Notes under the pieces: generated by a model
The model's input: only the letters and a program-made list of their open reading frames with translations
What the model was told of the DNA's origin: nothing
Databases searched by the model: none
DNA from: Bacteroidia bacterium Ga0077558
Lineage (GTDB): Bacteria; Bacteroidota; Bacteroidia; Chitinophagales; Chitinophagaceae
Assembly (NCBI GenBank): GCA_001464625.1
Contig: LNFJ01000004.1
Location: 1 to 64,000 of the forward strand
Direction of reading: 5' to 3'
Length of the DNA stretch: 64,000 nt
Translations under genes and position numbers: made by a program
In this document: one piece after another, positions 35,318-42,512 of the stretch
Layout of the letters: the number at the start of each line of letters is the position of its first letter
Numbering within the stretch: position 1 is the stretch's first letter

Positions 35318-35792
35318 TGCTCACATTTTCAATCACACTGTTATTTTCTAAGTAGTCACTGATTGCTCCACTTATAGCATATCGGATAAAATGGTTATCC
35401 TCGTTTTCTTCCGAAAACTTTAAGTCGTTAAACACAGAGTCACAGTAGCCAATCATGTTCACTGTTTCATGTTGCAGCAAACCTGACTGCTGCAGTAATT
35501 TATACTCTTGCTCAAACTCGTTTTCAAGAAGATTAATGATGTAGTTGTAACGGGATGGTCGTAATTCGCTTGTCAATTCGTTGATGCAGGCTTCCTCAAT
35601 GATGTAAGCAGGATGATTGTCTGTTTCCATCTGCTGCCAAAGCGGTTCAACACTATCCACTTTTGTGTAAAGCCATAAACGCAGCTTATCTTCAGCTTCT
35701 AATGCAAAAAGTATATCAGGGTTGCTTTCCCTGATATACTCCAACAGTTTACCAATAAGAATTTCTTTCATATGCAAGCTTTTAGACACCAA
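35289..35792 (-). CDS. conserved hypothetical protein of the traE unit
   Basis: 167 residues, acidic and mainly helical, without signal peptide or membrane segment. I do not recognise a domain. Motifs such as ELRPSRYNYIINLLENEFEQEYKLL near residue 75 suggest a helical bundle. It overlaps traE by 11 bp at its start and the helicase-methylase by 29 bp at its end, so the three are translated as a unit; a helper of the helicase is a fair guess. Confidence 0.6.
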   Translation of the reverse strand: MVSKSLHMKEILIGKLLEYIRESNPDILFALEAEDKLRLWLYTKVDSVEPLWQQMETDNHPAYIIEEACINELTSELRPSRYNYIINLLENEFEQEYKLLQQSGLLQHETVNMIGYCDSVFNDLKFSEENEDNHFIRYAISGAISDYLENNSVIENVSNELQQSAET

Positions 35793-36108
35793 AGAATGAA
35801 CGGATAACAGTAGCTACAATAACAAGGAACACACAACTCCCAAACCATGCCGCCGCCACTTTACCGGTATCATGGTCGCCGCTATTCCATTTCTGATAAA
35901 CTTTTACTGCGCCAATCAGTCCCACAATTGCACCTACGGCATACATCAGGTTTACACCTGCTGCAAAGTAGCTCCGTACTTTACTGTTGGCTTCATTAAT
36001 ACCGGCATTACCGTCTTGTGCCAATGATGCCACTGATATCAGCAGCAGGAGAATACTTGCTGCTGCGCACATCCATTTTCTTTTGTCACTCACTTTTTTC
36101 ATACTCAC
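35782..36108 (-). CDS. traE: conjugative transposon protein TraE (DUF4134, VirB2-like pilin)
   Basis: 108 residues. A signal-type N-terminus (KWMCAAASILLLLISVASLAQ) is followed by the DUF4134 core: a helix with NSKVRSYFAAGVNLMYAVGAIVGLIGAVKVYQKWNSGD, a loop, and a second membrane helix (VAAAWFGSCVFLVIVATVI). This is the layout of the small pilin-type subunit. In Bacteroides elements traE directly precedes traF and traG; here a helicase-methylase and cargo block 3 intervene, so the transfer operon is split. Confidence 0.9.
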   Translation of the reverse strand: MSMKKVSDKRKWMCAAASILLLLISVASLAQDGNAGINEANSKVRSYFAAGVNLMYAVGAIVGLIGAVKVYQKWNSGDHDTGKVAAAWFGSCVFLVIVATVIRSFFGV

Positions 36109-36135
36109 TTTATTTTGAAAATTGAAGAATAAAAG

Positions 36136-36196
36136 AATGCTTCATTAAACTAACCCATCTGCACTTGAGTTTCCTGCGCACAGTTAATGAAGCATT
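36136..36196 (-). promoter_or_regulatory. long inverted repeat upstream of traE
   Basis: AATGCTTCATTAA (36136-36148) and TTAATGAAGCATT (36184-36196) are perfect 13-bp arms with a 35-nt loop, between the 36203 gene stop and the traE start. It could be a terminator (T-rich TTTTATTC follows on the minus strand), a structured leader, or an operator. Confidence 0.6.
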
Positions 36197-36202
36197 AGTT
36201 TT

Positions 36203-36661
36203 TTAAACCCACATATATTGAATGTCTGCCGCTGTAAATTTTTCAGGATAATATTGAGCAAGCAATCCGGCTATGGCATTTTCTAATCCCAGTTTATGCT
36301 CTGCTGAATGTAATCCGGGATATTTTCCCAGTATTATTTTAACTGCAAAGAATATTTCTTCTTTTGGAGCTTCGGGCTTCATTTCAGCCAGGTAAGCATT
36401 AGCTTCATCCCAAAATGGCTGGAAAATAACTGTTGCTTCATCTGAATTTCCTTTTGGTAAAAAGTCAACATGATTACTGGCGACATAGTGTTTCTTTATA
36501 TCAGCCACCTGAATCGCTGTGCTTTTTTCTTCTAATCTTTTTATCCCAATCAGGGAGAGTATTTCCCAACGGAAATATTTAAACCCTACAAAGCAATAAT
36601 AAAATAGCAGCAAAGTGATTATTGCTGTTACATACTGGTTCCATGAAATCGAGTTAAGCAT
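36203..36661 (-). CDS. conserved membrane-anchored protein of the conjugative region
   Basis: 152 residues. One N-terminal membrane helix (VTAIITLLLFYYCFVGFKYF, about 11-30) is followed by a cytosolic, helical domain with NAYLAEMKPEAPKEEIFFAVKIILGKYPGL near 86. Not a recognised family to me; proteins of this size and position occur just upstream of traE in related elements. It is preceded by element D, 26 nt before the start, and followed by the inverted repeat before traE. Confidence 0.65.
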   Translation of the reverse strand: MLNSISWNQYVTAIITLLLFYYCFVGFKYFRWEILSLIGIKRLEEKSTAIQVADIKKHYVASNHVDFLPKGNSDEATVIFQPFWDEANAYLAEMKPEAPKEEIFFAVKIILGKYPGLHSAEHKLGLENAIAGLLAQYYPEKFTAADIQYMWV

Positions 36662-36686
36662 AAATTGTTTTATTTGACTGAGTAGT

Positions 36687-36735
36687 ACAAATTACTTTCC
36701 GAAAAATTATTAAAGCAGGTAAGGCAGGTAGTGCT
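36687..36735 (-). promoter_or_regulatory. tra unit upstream element, copy D
   Basis: Plus-strand ACAAATTACTTTCC, 16 nt, AGGTAAGGCAGGTAGTGCTA, 26 nt before the 36661 start. It is the most divergent copy, but the 16-nt spacing and GGTAAG-GGTAG core are intact. Confidence 0.65.
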
Positions 36736-36740
36736 ATCCA

Positions 36741-37985
36741 TCACAGCTTTAAAGTTAATTGTGCCCATTTTTGCAGCATCTCTTTGACCATATTCAGTGT
36801 TGCTTTATCCGGGGCATGATACTTTGTTTCTAAACTGCCGAAAGAGATTTCATCTTTCTGCAGCGTTGTAAAAAGCTTTGCTACTGTACGAATCATCGGA
36901 GCTACAGTTTTATTGATGATAATTTTATCAGCTACCAAGATGCGAATCAATACGGCCAGCTTCGCAACAGATAACGAAGTTTGTATCTTAGATTCAGGGT
37001 CAAGCAACAAATCATTGCCGTTTATTTTTCTATCCTCAAACTCAAGTTGTTTTATCTTGTCGGTAACGCAGTCAAACAATTGTTTCTTTATTGATGGTTG
37101 GTGAATATCAAAAGAAACCCCTGATTTCATTTTCAGCTTAGCAATCCGTTCTTTTTCAGATTGCAGGAATAAAATTACTTGCTGACTAGTTTGTAATTTG
37201 GGTATTTCAGCTTGTATCAATTCATTCTCGTAATTAATAAAGCAGTCTGAATTAAAGTTATTGTAGATGAATAACTCTCTTACGTAATTCTCAGATAAAG
37301 CGGTTGTTGCTGCCTCAATTTCCTGAAGCAGGTATTTTAGATAGCTAATTTTCCGGAAGGTGATGTTGGCTTCGGGTGAAATTAGTGTACCAGTCAGGCA
37401 TTCTTGCAACGCATTAAGTAGCAGGGAACGATTCAACTTTATTTTCCAATACTCCAATTTTAATTTAGCGCAATTACAAAACTGGTATTTGCGGAATTTT
37501 GTAACTCTGCTGTCTCTATCAAATTGCTGATAAAAGAAGTTCTCTATAAATTGTACTACATTCTCTATCTCGTTACAAACATGTCTGAATTCATCCTCTT
37601 CTGAAGGGAGACAATCACTCAGATTTATAAGCAAAGCCTGTACTATACGGATGTATTGTTCTTTATCCTGAATAAATGAGCCGGAAATAAATTCATCCAT
37701 CAGTATAGATGGTACCAGTTCTATATCGGTTCTCAGGCTATTAATTAAATCTTCCTGCGGCAGGCCAGGAAATAGCCAGCCATTGGCATTTTTTAAACTT
37801 GTGTCATGATTAAAAAAACTGTACCATTTGCAGAGGGCTTGCTGAACAGTTAATTTTGTATTGGACCCATTACCATTGCACTGAAACAAAAGAGACTTGG
37901 GAAATCCAATTTCTTTGGTAAAACCATTTGATTTTGCTGCACTTTCCATAACACACTTTTTTCTTAAAACAGTTGCAAACGGCAA
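36741..37985 (-). CDS. hypothetical protein, RteC-like C-terminus possible
   Basis: 414 residues, no signal or membrane segment. ATG 37949 (MESAAKSNGF) is an alternative start. Mostly helical. The C-terminal about 80 residues (LSVAKLAVLIRILVADKIIINKTVAPMIRTVAKLF...) follow the hydrophobic pattern I associate with RteC, the excision regulator of Bacteroides CTnDOT-type elements, and FIENFFYQQF...KYQFCNCAKLKLEYW is also RteC-like. This is suggestive only. Two direct repeats lie just upstream. It is the last gene on the right side that I assign to the element. Confidence 0.5.
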   Translation of the reverse strand: MPFATVLRKKCVMESAAKSNGFTKEIGFPKSLLFQCNGNGSNTKLTVQQALCKWYSFFNHDTSLKNANGWLFPGLPQEDLINSLRTDIELVPSILMDEFISGSFIQDKEQYIRIVQALLINLSDCLPSEEDEFRHVCNEIENVVQFIENFFYQQFDRDSRVTKFRKYQFCNCAKLKLEYWKIKLNRSLLLNALQECLTGTLISPEANITFRKISYLKYLLQEIEAATTALSENYVRELFIYNNFNSDCFINYENELIQAEIPKLQTSQQVILFLQSEKERIAKLKMKSGVSFDIHQPSIKKQLFDCVTDKIKQLEFEDRKINGNDLLLDPESKIQTSLSVAKLAVLIRILVADKIIINKTVAPMIRTVAKLFTTLQKDEISFGSLETKYHAPDKATLNMVKEMLQKWAQLTLKL

Positions 37986-38006
37986 ACCAATAACATTACG
38001 TTAAGT

Positions 38007-38038
38007 AGCGTATTTTAGTAAGTAATTCAGCGTATTTT
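38007..38038 (-). promoter_or_regulatory. direct repeat AGCGTATTTT x2 upstream of the 37985 start
   Basis: Identical 10-bp copies at 38007-38016 and 38029-38038, 22 bp apart (about two helical turns), 22-53 nt upstream of the start. The arrangement suits a dimeric activator. Confidence 0.55.
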
Positions 38039-38059
38039 CTGTTTATAATGTGTGTGAAT

Positions 38060-39025
38060 TCACTGATTCACCGGTACAATTCCCAATTTGTTGAGCAGTT
38101 CCAGCTTATTAGAAACTTTGACCTTGTCAAAAATATTTTGTACATGTTTGGTTACCGTTCGCTCTGATATGTAAAGGCTTTCGGCAATTTGTTTATAGGA
38201 ATTTCCTCTGTAAATAAATGTGGCGATTTCTTTTTCTCTATTGGTAAGTTGATATTGTCTGCAGCCTTCCAGTATCCGCTCTTCAGTGGTAAGGCGCTCT
38301 AATTCTTTTGTTCTTTTTTCTACTTCTTCCTGAAGTTTTTCATTCCATGAAAGTAATTGCTTTTCTGATGCGATGAGCCGCTGGTGTTCATCTTTTAATT
38401 GTTGAATATTTCGCCGCAAGTGCTGTACCAAAAGCAACAGGAATCCAGTATTAGTAATTGAGGCTTCAACAGCTTGCCCGGCATTGAAATAATCAATTAC
38501 AGGCAGGCATACCCAGGGGGCAAGCCCTAAAAAAGGCACTATTCTGTTTTCTGATGTTTCCATTTTAGTAGCTGAAGTAAGTGTAATCATTACCCAAATG
38601 GCATACGAAACAGGTAGTATCAACAGGTTTTTTGCATCAGAAAGATTACCGGTAATACCAAACACAATCATAAACAATAAGTACGGTAACATAAGGAATA
38701 GAAAAACTCCTCTGTATGCATGGAATTTCATTTTTTTAAGCCCAAAGGCATGATACACATAATAAGGAAAATAGCAAGGTGTCATAAAGCCGGTGGCGTA
38801 GGCTATACTGTTTTGCCAAAAATAGGAGCCTGGTAACTGGGGGTCTGGAAGTAAACCACCCGTTACATTATATACTATAAGTAATAGTAAAAGGAAAATA
38901 TCAAGATAGCTTATTTTATCATGAGGTCTTGCAAGGCGATGGATGATAAGGTAGAATAGAATGACGAGTTCGATACAAACGAACGCAAATGTAATCAGGT
39001 GCATTTGTGTACCCGGTACTAACAT
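38060..39025 (-). CDS. membrane-bound LuxR-type transcriptional regulator
   Basis: 321 residues. The N-terminal about 200 residues form some seven hydrophobic helices (YLDIFLLLLLIVYNVTGGLL, GVFLFLMLPYLLFMIVFGI). A coiled coil follows (about 210-245, EKLQEEVEKRTKELERLTTEE). The C-terminal LuxR/GerE helix-turn-helix is complete: LTNREKEIATFIYRGNSYKQIAESLYISERTVTKHVQNIFDKV. A DNA-binding domain fused to a membrane sensor is a one-component design seen in Bacteroidota. Targets and signal are unknown. It is 7 bp downstream of the GNAT gene. Confidence 0.85.
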   Translation of the reverse strand: MLVPGTQMHLITFAFVCIELVILFYLIIHRLARPHDKISYLDIFLLLLLIVYNVTGGLLPDPQLPGSYFWQNSIAYATGFMTPCYFPYYVYHAFGLKKMKFHAYRGVFLFLMLPYLLFMIVFGITGNLSDAKNLLILPVSYAIWVMITLTSATKMETSENRIVPFLGLAPWVCLPVIDYFNAGQAVEASITNTGFLLLLVQHLRRNIQQLKDEHQRLIASEKQLLSWNEKLQEEVEKRTKELERLTTEERILEGCRQYQLTNREKEIATFIYRGNSYKQIAESLYISERTVTKHVQNIFDKVKVSNKLELLNKLGIVPVNQ

Positions 39026-39031
39026 AGATTC

Positions 39032-39610
39032 TCACTTTGGCACATCTCTCTTCAGGCAATATAGCCGATACCCAAAATCGAGTTCCTTATAAATTGTAAA
39101 TCCAAACTTTTTATACCAAGGAATATTTTCTATAGTGGAAGTTTCGAGGCAGATGGGGCGATTCAGATTATCAGAGTCGGATATAATTTGTTTGATTAAT
39201 GCCGTACCAACTCCATTTCCTTGTTCCGAAGGTTCTGTTCCAATAAACCACAAGTAGGTAAATGGAATTGCAGGATGACATTTTTTAATTTTAGATTCTC
39301 TTTGTAGGGCCTTTCTAATATTGCCAATACCTATTGCCTTAAGAATAAACTGTATATCCCATAAAATACTTTTTATAGTTGTTTTCTTTTTATCCGGGAA
39401 AATCACCAAAGCACAGGCTTGCTTATTACTACTGACATAGGTTTTGCCAAATTTGCTGCAAAGCCTGAAGGAATATTTCATCAATTCCTCAATTCTTCGG
39501 TGTTTATACCTATCCTGTTTAATGATGTAGTTTACGCTTTTATTTTCTGCAAAGGAGTTTGCAAGAATATTTACCACGAAGTCCTTGTCGGTATAGTCAG
39601 CCCTTCTCAT
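39032..39610 (-). CDS. GNAT-family acetyltransferase
   Basis: 192 residues from ATG 39610 (MRRADYTDKDFVVNIL), the usual GNAT N-terminus. The track start is 37 codons earlier and adds a hydrophobic stretch without support. Motif A is IGTEPSEQGNGVGTALIKQII near residue 128 and motif B is ETSTIENIPWYKKFGFTIY. Likely modifies a small amine; specificity unknown. It precedes the LuxR-type regulator by 6 bp, so the two may be one unit. Confidence 0.82.
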   Translation of the reverse strand: MRRADYTDKDFVVNILANSFAENKSVNYIIKQDRYKHRRIEELMKYSFRLCSKFGKTYVSSNKQACALVIFPDKKKTTIKSILWDIQFILKAIGIGNIRKALQRESKIKKCHPAIPFTYLWFIGTEPSEQGNGVGTALIKQIISDSDNLNRPICLETSTIENIPWYKKFGFTIYKELDFGYRLYCLKRDVPK

Positions 39611-39840
39611 TTTAGCAGGCTTTAGTATTCGCTGAGATGTAAAAACGGCAAAAACTGTTCCATTCGTAATTACAAGGCTAAATAAGAAGGTTTGGTGATA
39701 AAATATCCTATAGTTTCTCAAAACAGCAGGCCCTTAGTACAGTAAAACCCTTACAGGATAGCTCACTCTATTATCAGCTCAGGCTACTAAAGTACTTGTC
39801 GAATAATTCACCAGCAAATTTGCTTTCTTGTTACACAGAA

Positions 39841-41031
39841 TTAGAATATACTGCCAGGCTTTATTGTCAACTCTATTAATTCGCCATTCCGTCTTACAAT
39901 CAGCTTAATCTTCTCTTTAGCCGACTGAAGAATGGTTTTATATTGCATTATATTGTTGGTGAAATTAGACCCCACACCAATTAATACATCGTCTTTTTTT
40001 AATCCGGCCTTCTCAGCCGGTGAGCCAGCCATTACATCATCCACAAAAATTATTCCCTCATCAAAGTAAATTGCAAGCCCGGTATAAGCATAGTCAAATG
40101 CGTCACGGTAGTGGCTATTTGGCAATAAATGAATCTCACCTTGCGGATAATTAACTGTTATATTAAATCTTCGCAACAAGTCATTTCCCAACAAGCCACC
40201 TACTTTTGGGTATGCTGTTACATTAAATTCATCCTTGTATAGAAAGACGGGCACATTACGAAACCTGTATTTACCTACTTCAAGCATTTTAATTACCGTG
40301 AGTCGCATTTGTATTTTGCCGCCCATGCCTTCAGCCTGCGTTAAAACAGGTTTACGGCGGTGTAACAGAATGCTGCTATCTTCTACAAATGCTTCATTCA
40401 ATAAAAAATTTAATCCTGCGCCGGTATCAAAATAAAAATTATGCTGTAACCTTTTTTTGTCTTTAAATAATAAGTTAACCGTGGGCAGCCTGTTAATCAC
40501 TGGTTGCAAAATTGCACCGCCTTTTTCATATTGAATTTCTCCAGGAGTATAAACCGATAAGGTTGAGTTGTCGAAATCAATCTTTACAATGTATCGGCTG
40601 AAGAAGCTATATCCTATAATACCATCAATTTTCTCTCCGTATACACTAGTTAACACTTCATAGTTATTAACATGAAAATGCAGCTTGTCTATACTAATTC
40701 CCGGAAAGTGAAGTTGTTTATTAAACACATAATTCACTTTATGGCTGCCGCCCATTCCGATGATTGTGGTATCTGTTGGGAATGTTTTTATATTATACTT
40801 TGCACAGGTAGAAGAATCAAGTGAGATACCGCTGCTACCTGTATCAAGGATAAAATTCAGGGAATCAGAAATTGTCTCAAATTTTGCACTGATAACCATT
40901 ACTCCGCCGCTATATATCTTAAATGGGAATTTAGTTATCAGCTTTGCTTCGGGAAGTGGTTTTAATAATTCTTGTCCGGCACAGTAAATCTGTGAGTAAT
41001 TAAAGAGTAATAAGCAATAAATAAATTTCAT
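39841..41031 (-). CDS. exported retropepsin-like aspartyl protease with PDZ domain
   Basis: 396 residues from ATG 41031 (MKFIYCLLLFNYSQIYCAGQ, a signal peptide); the track start is 6 codons earlier. Two catalytic DTG motifs, ILDTGSSGISLD near residue 68 and FDTGAGLNFLL near 205, give a pepsin-like double-psi-barrel pair within one chain. A C-terminal PDZ domain contains DDVMAGSPAEKAGLKKDDVLIGVG. Such proteins are common in Bacteroidota and presumably act in the periplasm; substrates are unknown. Confidence 0.82.
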   Translation of the reverse strand: MKFIYCLLLFNYSQIYCAGQELLKPLPEAKLITKFPFKIYSGGVMVISAKFETISDSLNFILDTGSSGISLDSSTCAKYNIKTFPTDTTIIGMGGSHKVNYVFNKQLHFPGISIDKLHFHVNNYEVLTSVYGEKIDGIIGYSFFSRYIVKIDFDNSTLSVYTPGEIQYEKGGAILQPVINRLPTVNLLFKDKKRLQHNFYFDTGAGLNFLLNEAFVEDSSILLHRRKPVLTQAEGMGGKIQMRLTVIKMLEVGKYRFRNVPVFLYKDEFNVTAYPKVGGLLGNDLLRRFNITVNYPQGEIHLLPNSHYRDAFDYAYTGLAIYFDEGIIFVDDVMAGSPAEKAGLKKDDVLIGVGSNFTNNIMQYKTILQSAKEKIKLIVRRNGELIELTIKPGSIF

Positions 41032-41073
41032 GCTGGCAGGTAATGACACAAATTATAATTACACAGATACTCA

Positions 41074-41385
41074 TTATCTGTATTCTAATCTTCTTAAATG
41101 CTTGTTGCCTTTTCTTTTTAAAACAAGAGTTGAAATAGTACAGGCTTTATTTTCTGTTAAAGATGGGTAAACCATAAATATGGAATCTTCTACATTAAAT
41201 TCAAAGTCCTCCAATTGCTTAAACAACTGTTTAAAATAAACAACTGCATGCCCGTTATAATGGCCTGTAAACACCCGATAGTGAAGGTTTGTTTCAGTAG
41301 TTTGAAATTTACCATAACTCATAATTCCTTCAATCTGCCCCAACAGTTTTTCAGAATTGATATATGCAACAATTATTATTCTCAT
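41074..41385 (-). CDS. small hypothetical protein
   Basis: 103 residues, no signal or membrane segment, not recognised. The pattern is beta-alpha-beta-like (MRIIIVAYINSEKLLGQIEGI, HAVVYFKQLFKQLEDFEF) with a basic C-terminus (LKRKGNKHLRRLEYR). It lies 25-43 bp from the protease gene on the same strand and may be co-transcribed with it. The start is plausible but not supported by a strong ribosome-binding site. Confidence 0.5.
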   Translation of the reverse strand: MRIIIVAYINSEKLLGQIEGIMSYGKFQTTETNLHYRVFTGHYNGHAVVYFKQLFKQLEDFEFNVEDSIFMVYPSLTENKACTISTLVLKRKGNKHLRRLEYR

Positions 41386-41494
41386 GTGATGTCAATTAGT
41401 GAAGGGGTTAACAAACTGGCATTTTTGCAACCAAACGAAAAGCCACCGTTAACCCCTTTCTTTTACAACCAAAACCACTGCTTGTGGAATTTCT

Positions 41495-42004
41495 TTATTT
41501 ACTTTTTACAGGAGTGATATGAGCCTGTACACAGAGCCATTTGCCGTTTTCCTTTACGTATGTGTCTGTATAAACAGAGCTTCCCTGAACAGACTCGCCG
41601 TCTACTGTTTTAGTATAAACTGTTCTTGACCTTACCAAAGCCATATCTCCAAAAATGCGTATGTTCTCGTCTGTAATTGAAAAAGATGTATATCCGCTTT
41701 TTTTATACCCCGTCGCCCATCCTTTCATATATTCATCCCTGCCCGAAATAGAGCCGTCTGAGTTGATGCATACAAAATCCGGGTGTATAATTTTGTTATG
41801 AGCAACTGTATCCATTGTTGTAAAGTTTCTAATAAATTGTGCATTCAGGCTATACAATTCCTTTTCGCTTACGTTAGATGTAGTTTCTGTCATTTGATTT
41901 GTTTTTTTATGTGTTGTGGCGGTAAGAGTTGATTGTGCTCCAGATTGATTGCTCAAAAAAACAAGCACAGCGCATATAATTCCAAAATATTTACTTTTCA
42001 TCAT
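41495..42004 (-). CDS. exported NTF2-like (DUF4440/SnoaL) protein
   Basis: 169 residues with a signal peptide (MMKSKYFGIICAVLVFLSNQSGAQ). The mature domain follows the NTF2-like cone fold pattern: LYSLNAQFIRNFTTMDTVAHNKIIHPDFVCINSDG, then FSITDENIRIFGDMALVRSRTVY and WLCVQAHITPV. Such domains can be enzymes or ligand carriers. A related protein with the same fold is encoded at 55323. No operon partner is obvious. Confidence 0.75.
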   Translation of the reverse strand: MMKSKYFGIICAVLVFLSNQSGAQSTLTATTHKKTNQMTETTSNVSEKELYSLNAQFIRNFTTMDTVAHNKIIHPDFVCINSDGSISGRDEYMKGWATGYKKSGYTSFSITDENIRIFGDMALVRSRTVYTKTVDGESVQGSSVYTDTYVKENGKWLCVQAHITPVKSK

Positions 42005-42512
42005 TTGTACATTTATATGTTACACGATATTGATGCCTATAGTTTAGAGATAAACGAGACCTTTCTTTCAGGAATTACGCTTTAAGTTAATCGCAGCTCA
42101 CTTTCTTGTGTTACTTCGTTTAAAAGTATGAATTACTAAATACCACAAGAAAATTGGCTCTACATACTATAAAAATGATAATTACTGTAAAAGGCAATAT
42201 TCGTTTTGGTGCCATCAGTAAGTGAAATTATCTAATTGAAAAATTAGTTTTCAATGCATTCTATTAACCACATGAAAAAAGTATCAGACTGCTTTCATAG
42301 GCCTTCAATTGTATTTAAGCAGCATTTACATGTTGTTTAAATGCTTTTGTAAATTCTCTAAACATAAAAGGTTGCAGATTACTCTGCAACCTTTACCATT
42401 ACCCTTAACCTTAACCTAATTTAGAATTAAATACCATTTGTTTTTGTGCATCAACCTCAATTGATTTATTTGTGATACTTAACACCATCCTATATACTCC
42501 CCAACTTGTTGT
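42005..42512. other. 508-bp gene-free region
   Basis: AT-rich, no ORF with coding character. It contains the terminator hairpin at 42367-42394 and probably the upstream control sequence of the NTF2-like gene. Nothing else recognised. Confidence 0.6.
42367..42394 (-). terminator. terminator after the first SusC/SusD operon
   Basis: AAAGGTTGCAGA, loop TTAC, TCTGCAACCTTT: a 12-bp perfect stem. Reading on the minus strand it is followed by TTTATG, and it lies about 120 bp after the SusD stop. Confidence 0.8.

Noticed and set aside
37990-39030. attR copy of the tRNA-Asp 3' end
   Set aside because: No stretch matching TCCCGTCCGGTCCGC was recognised by eye near the right edge or elsewhere.
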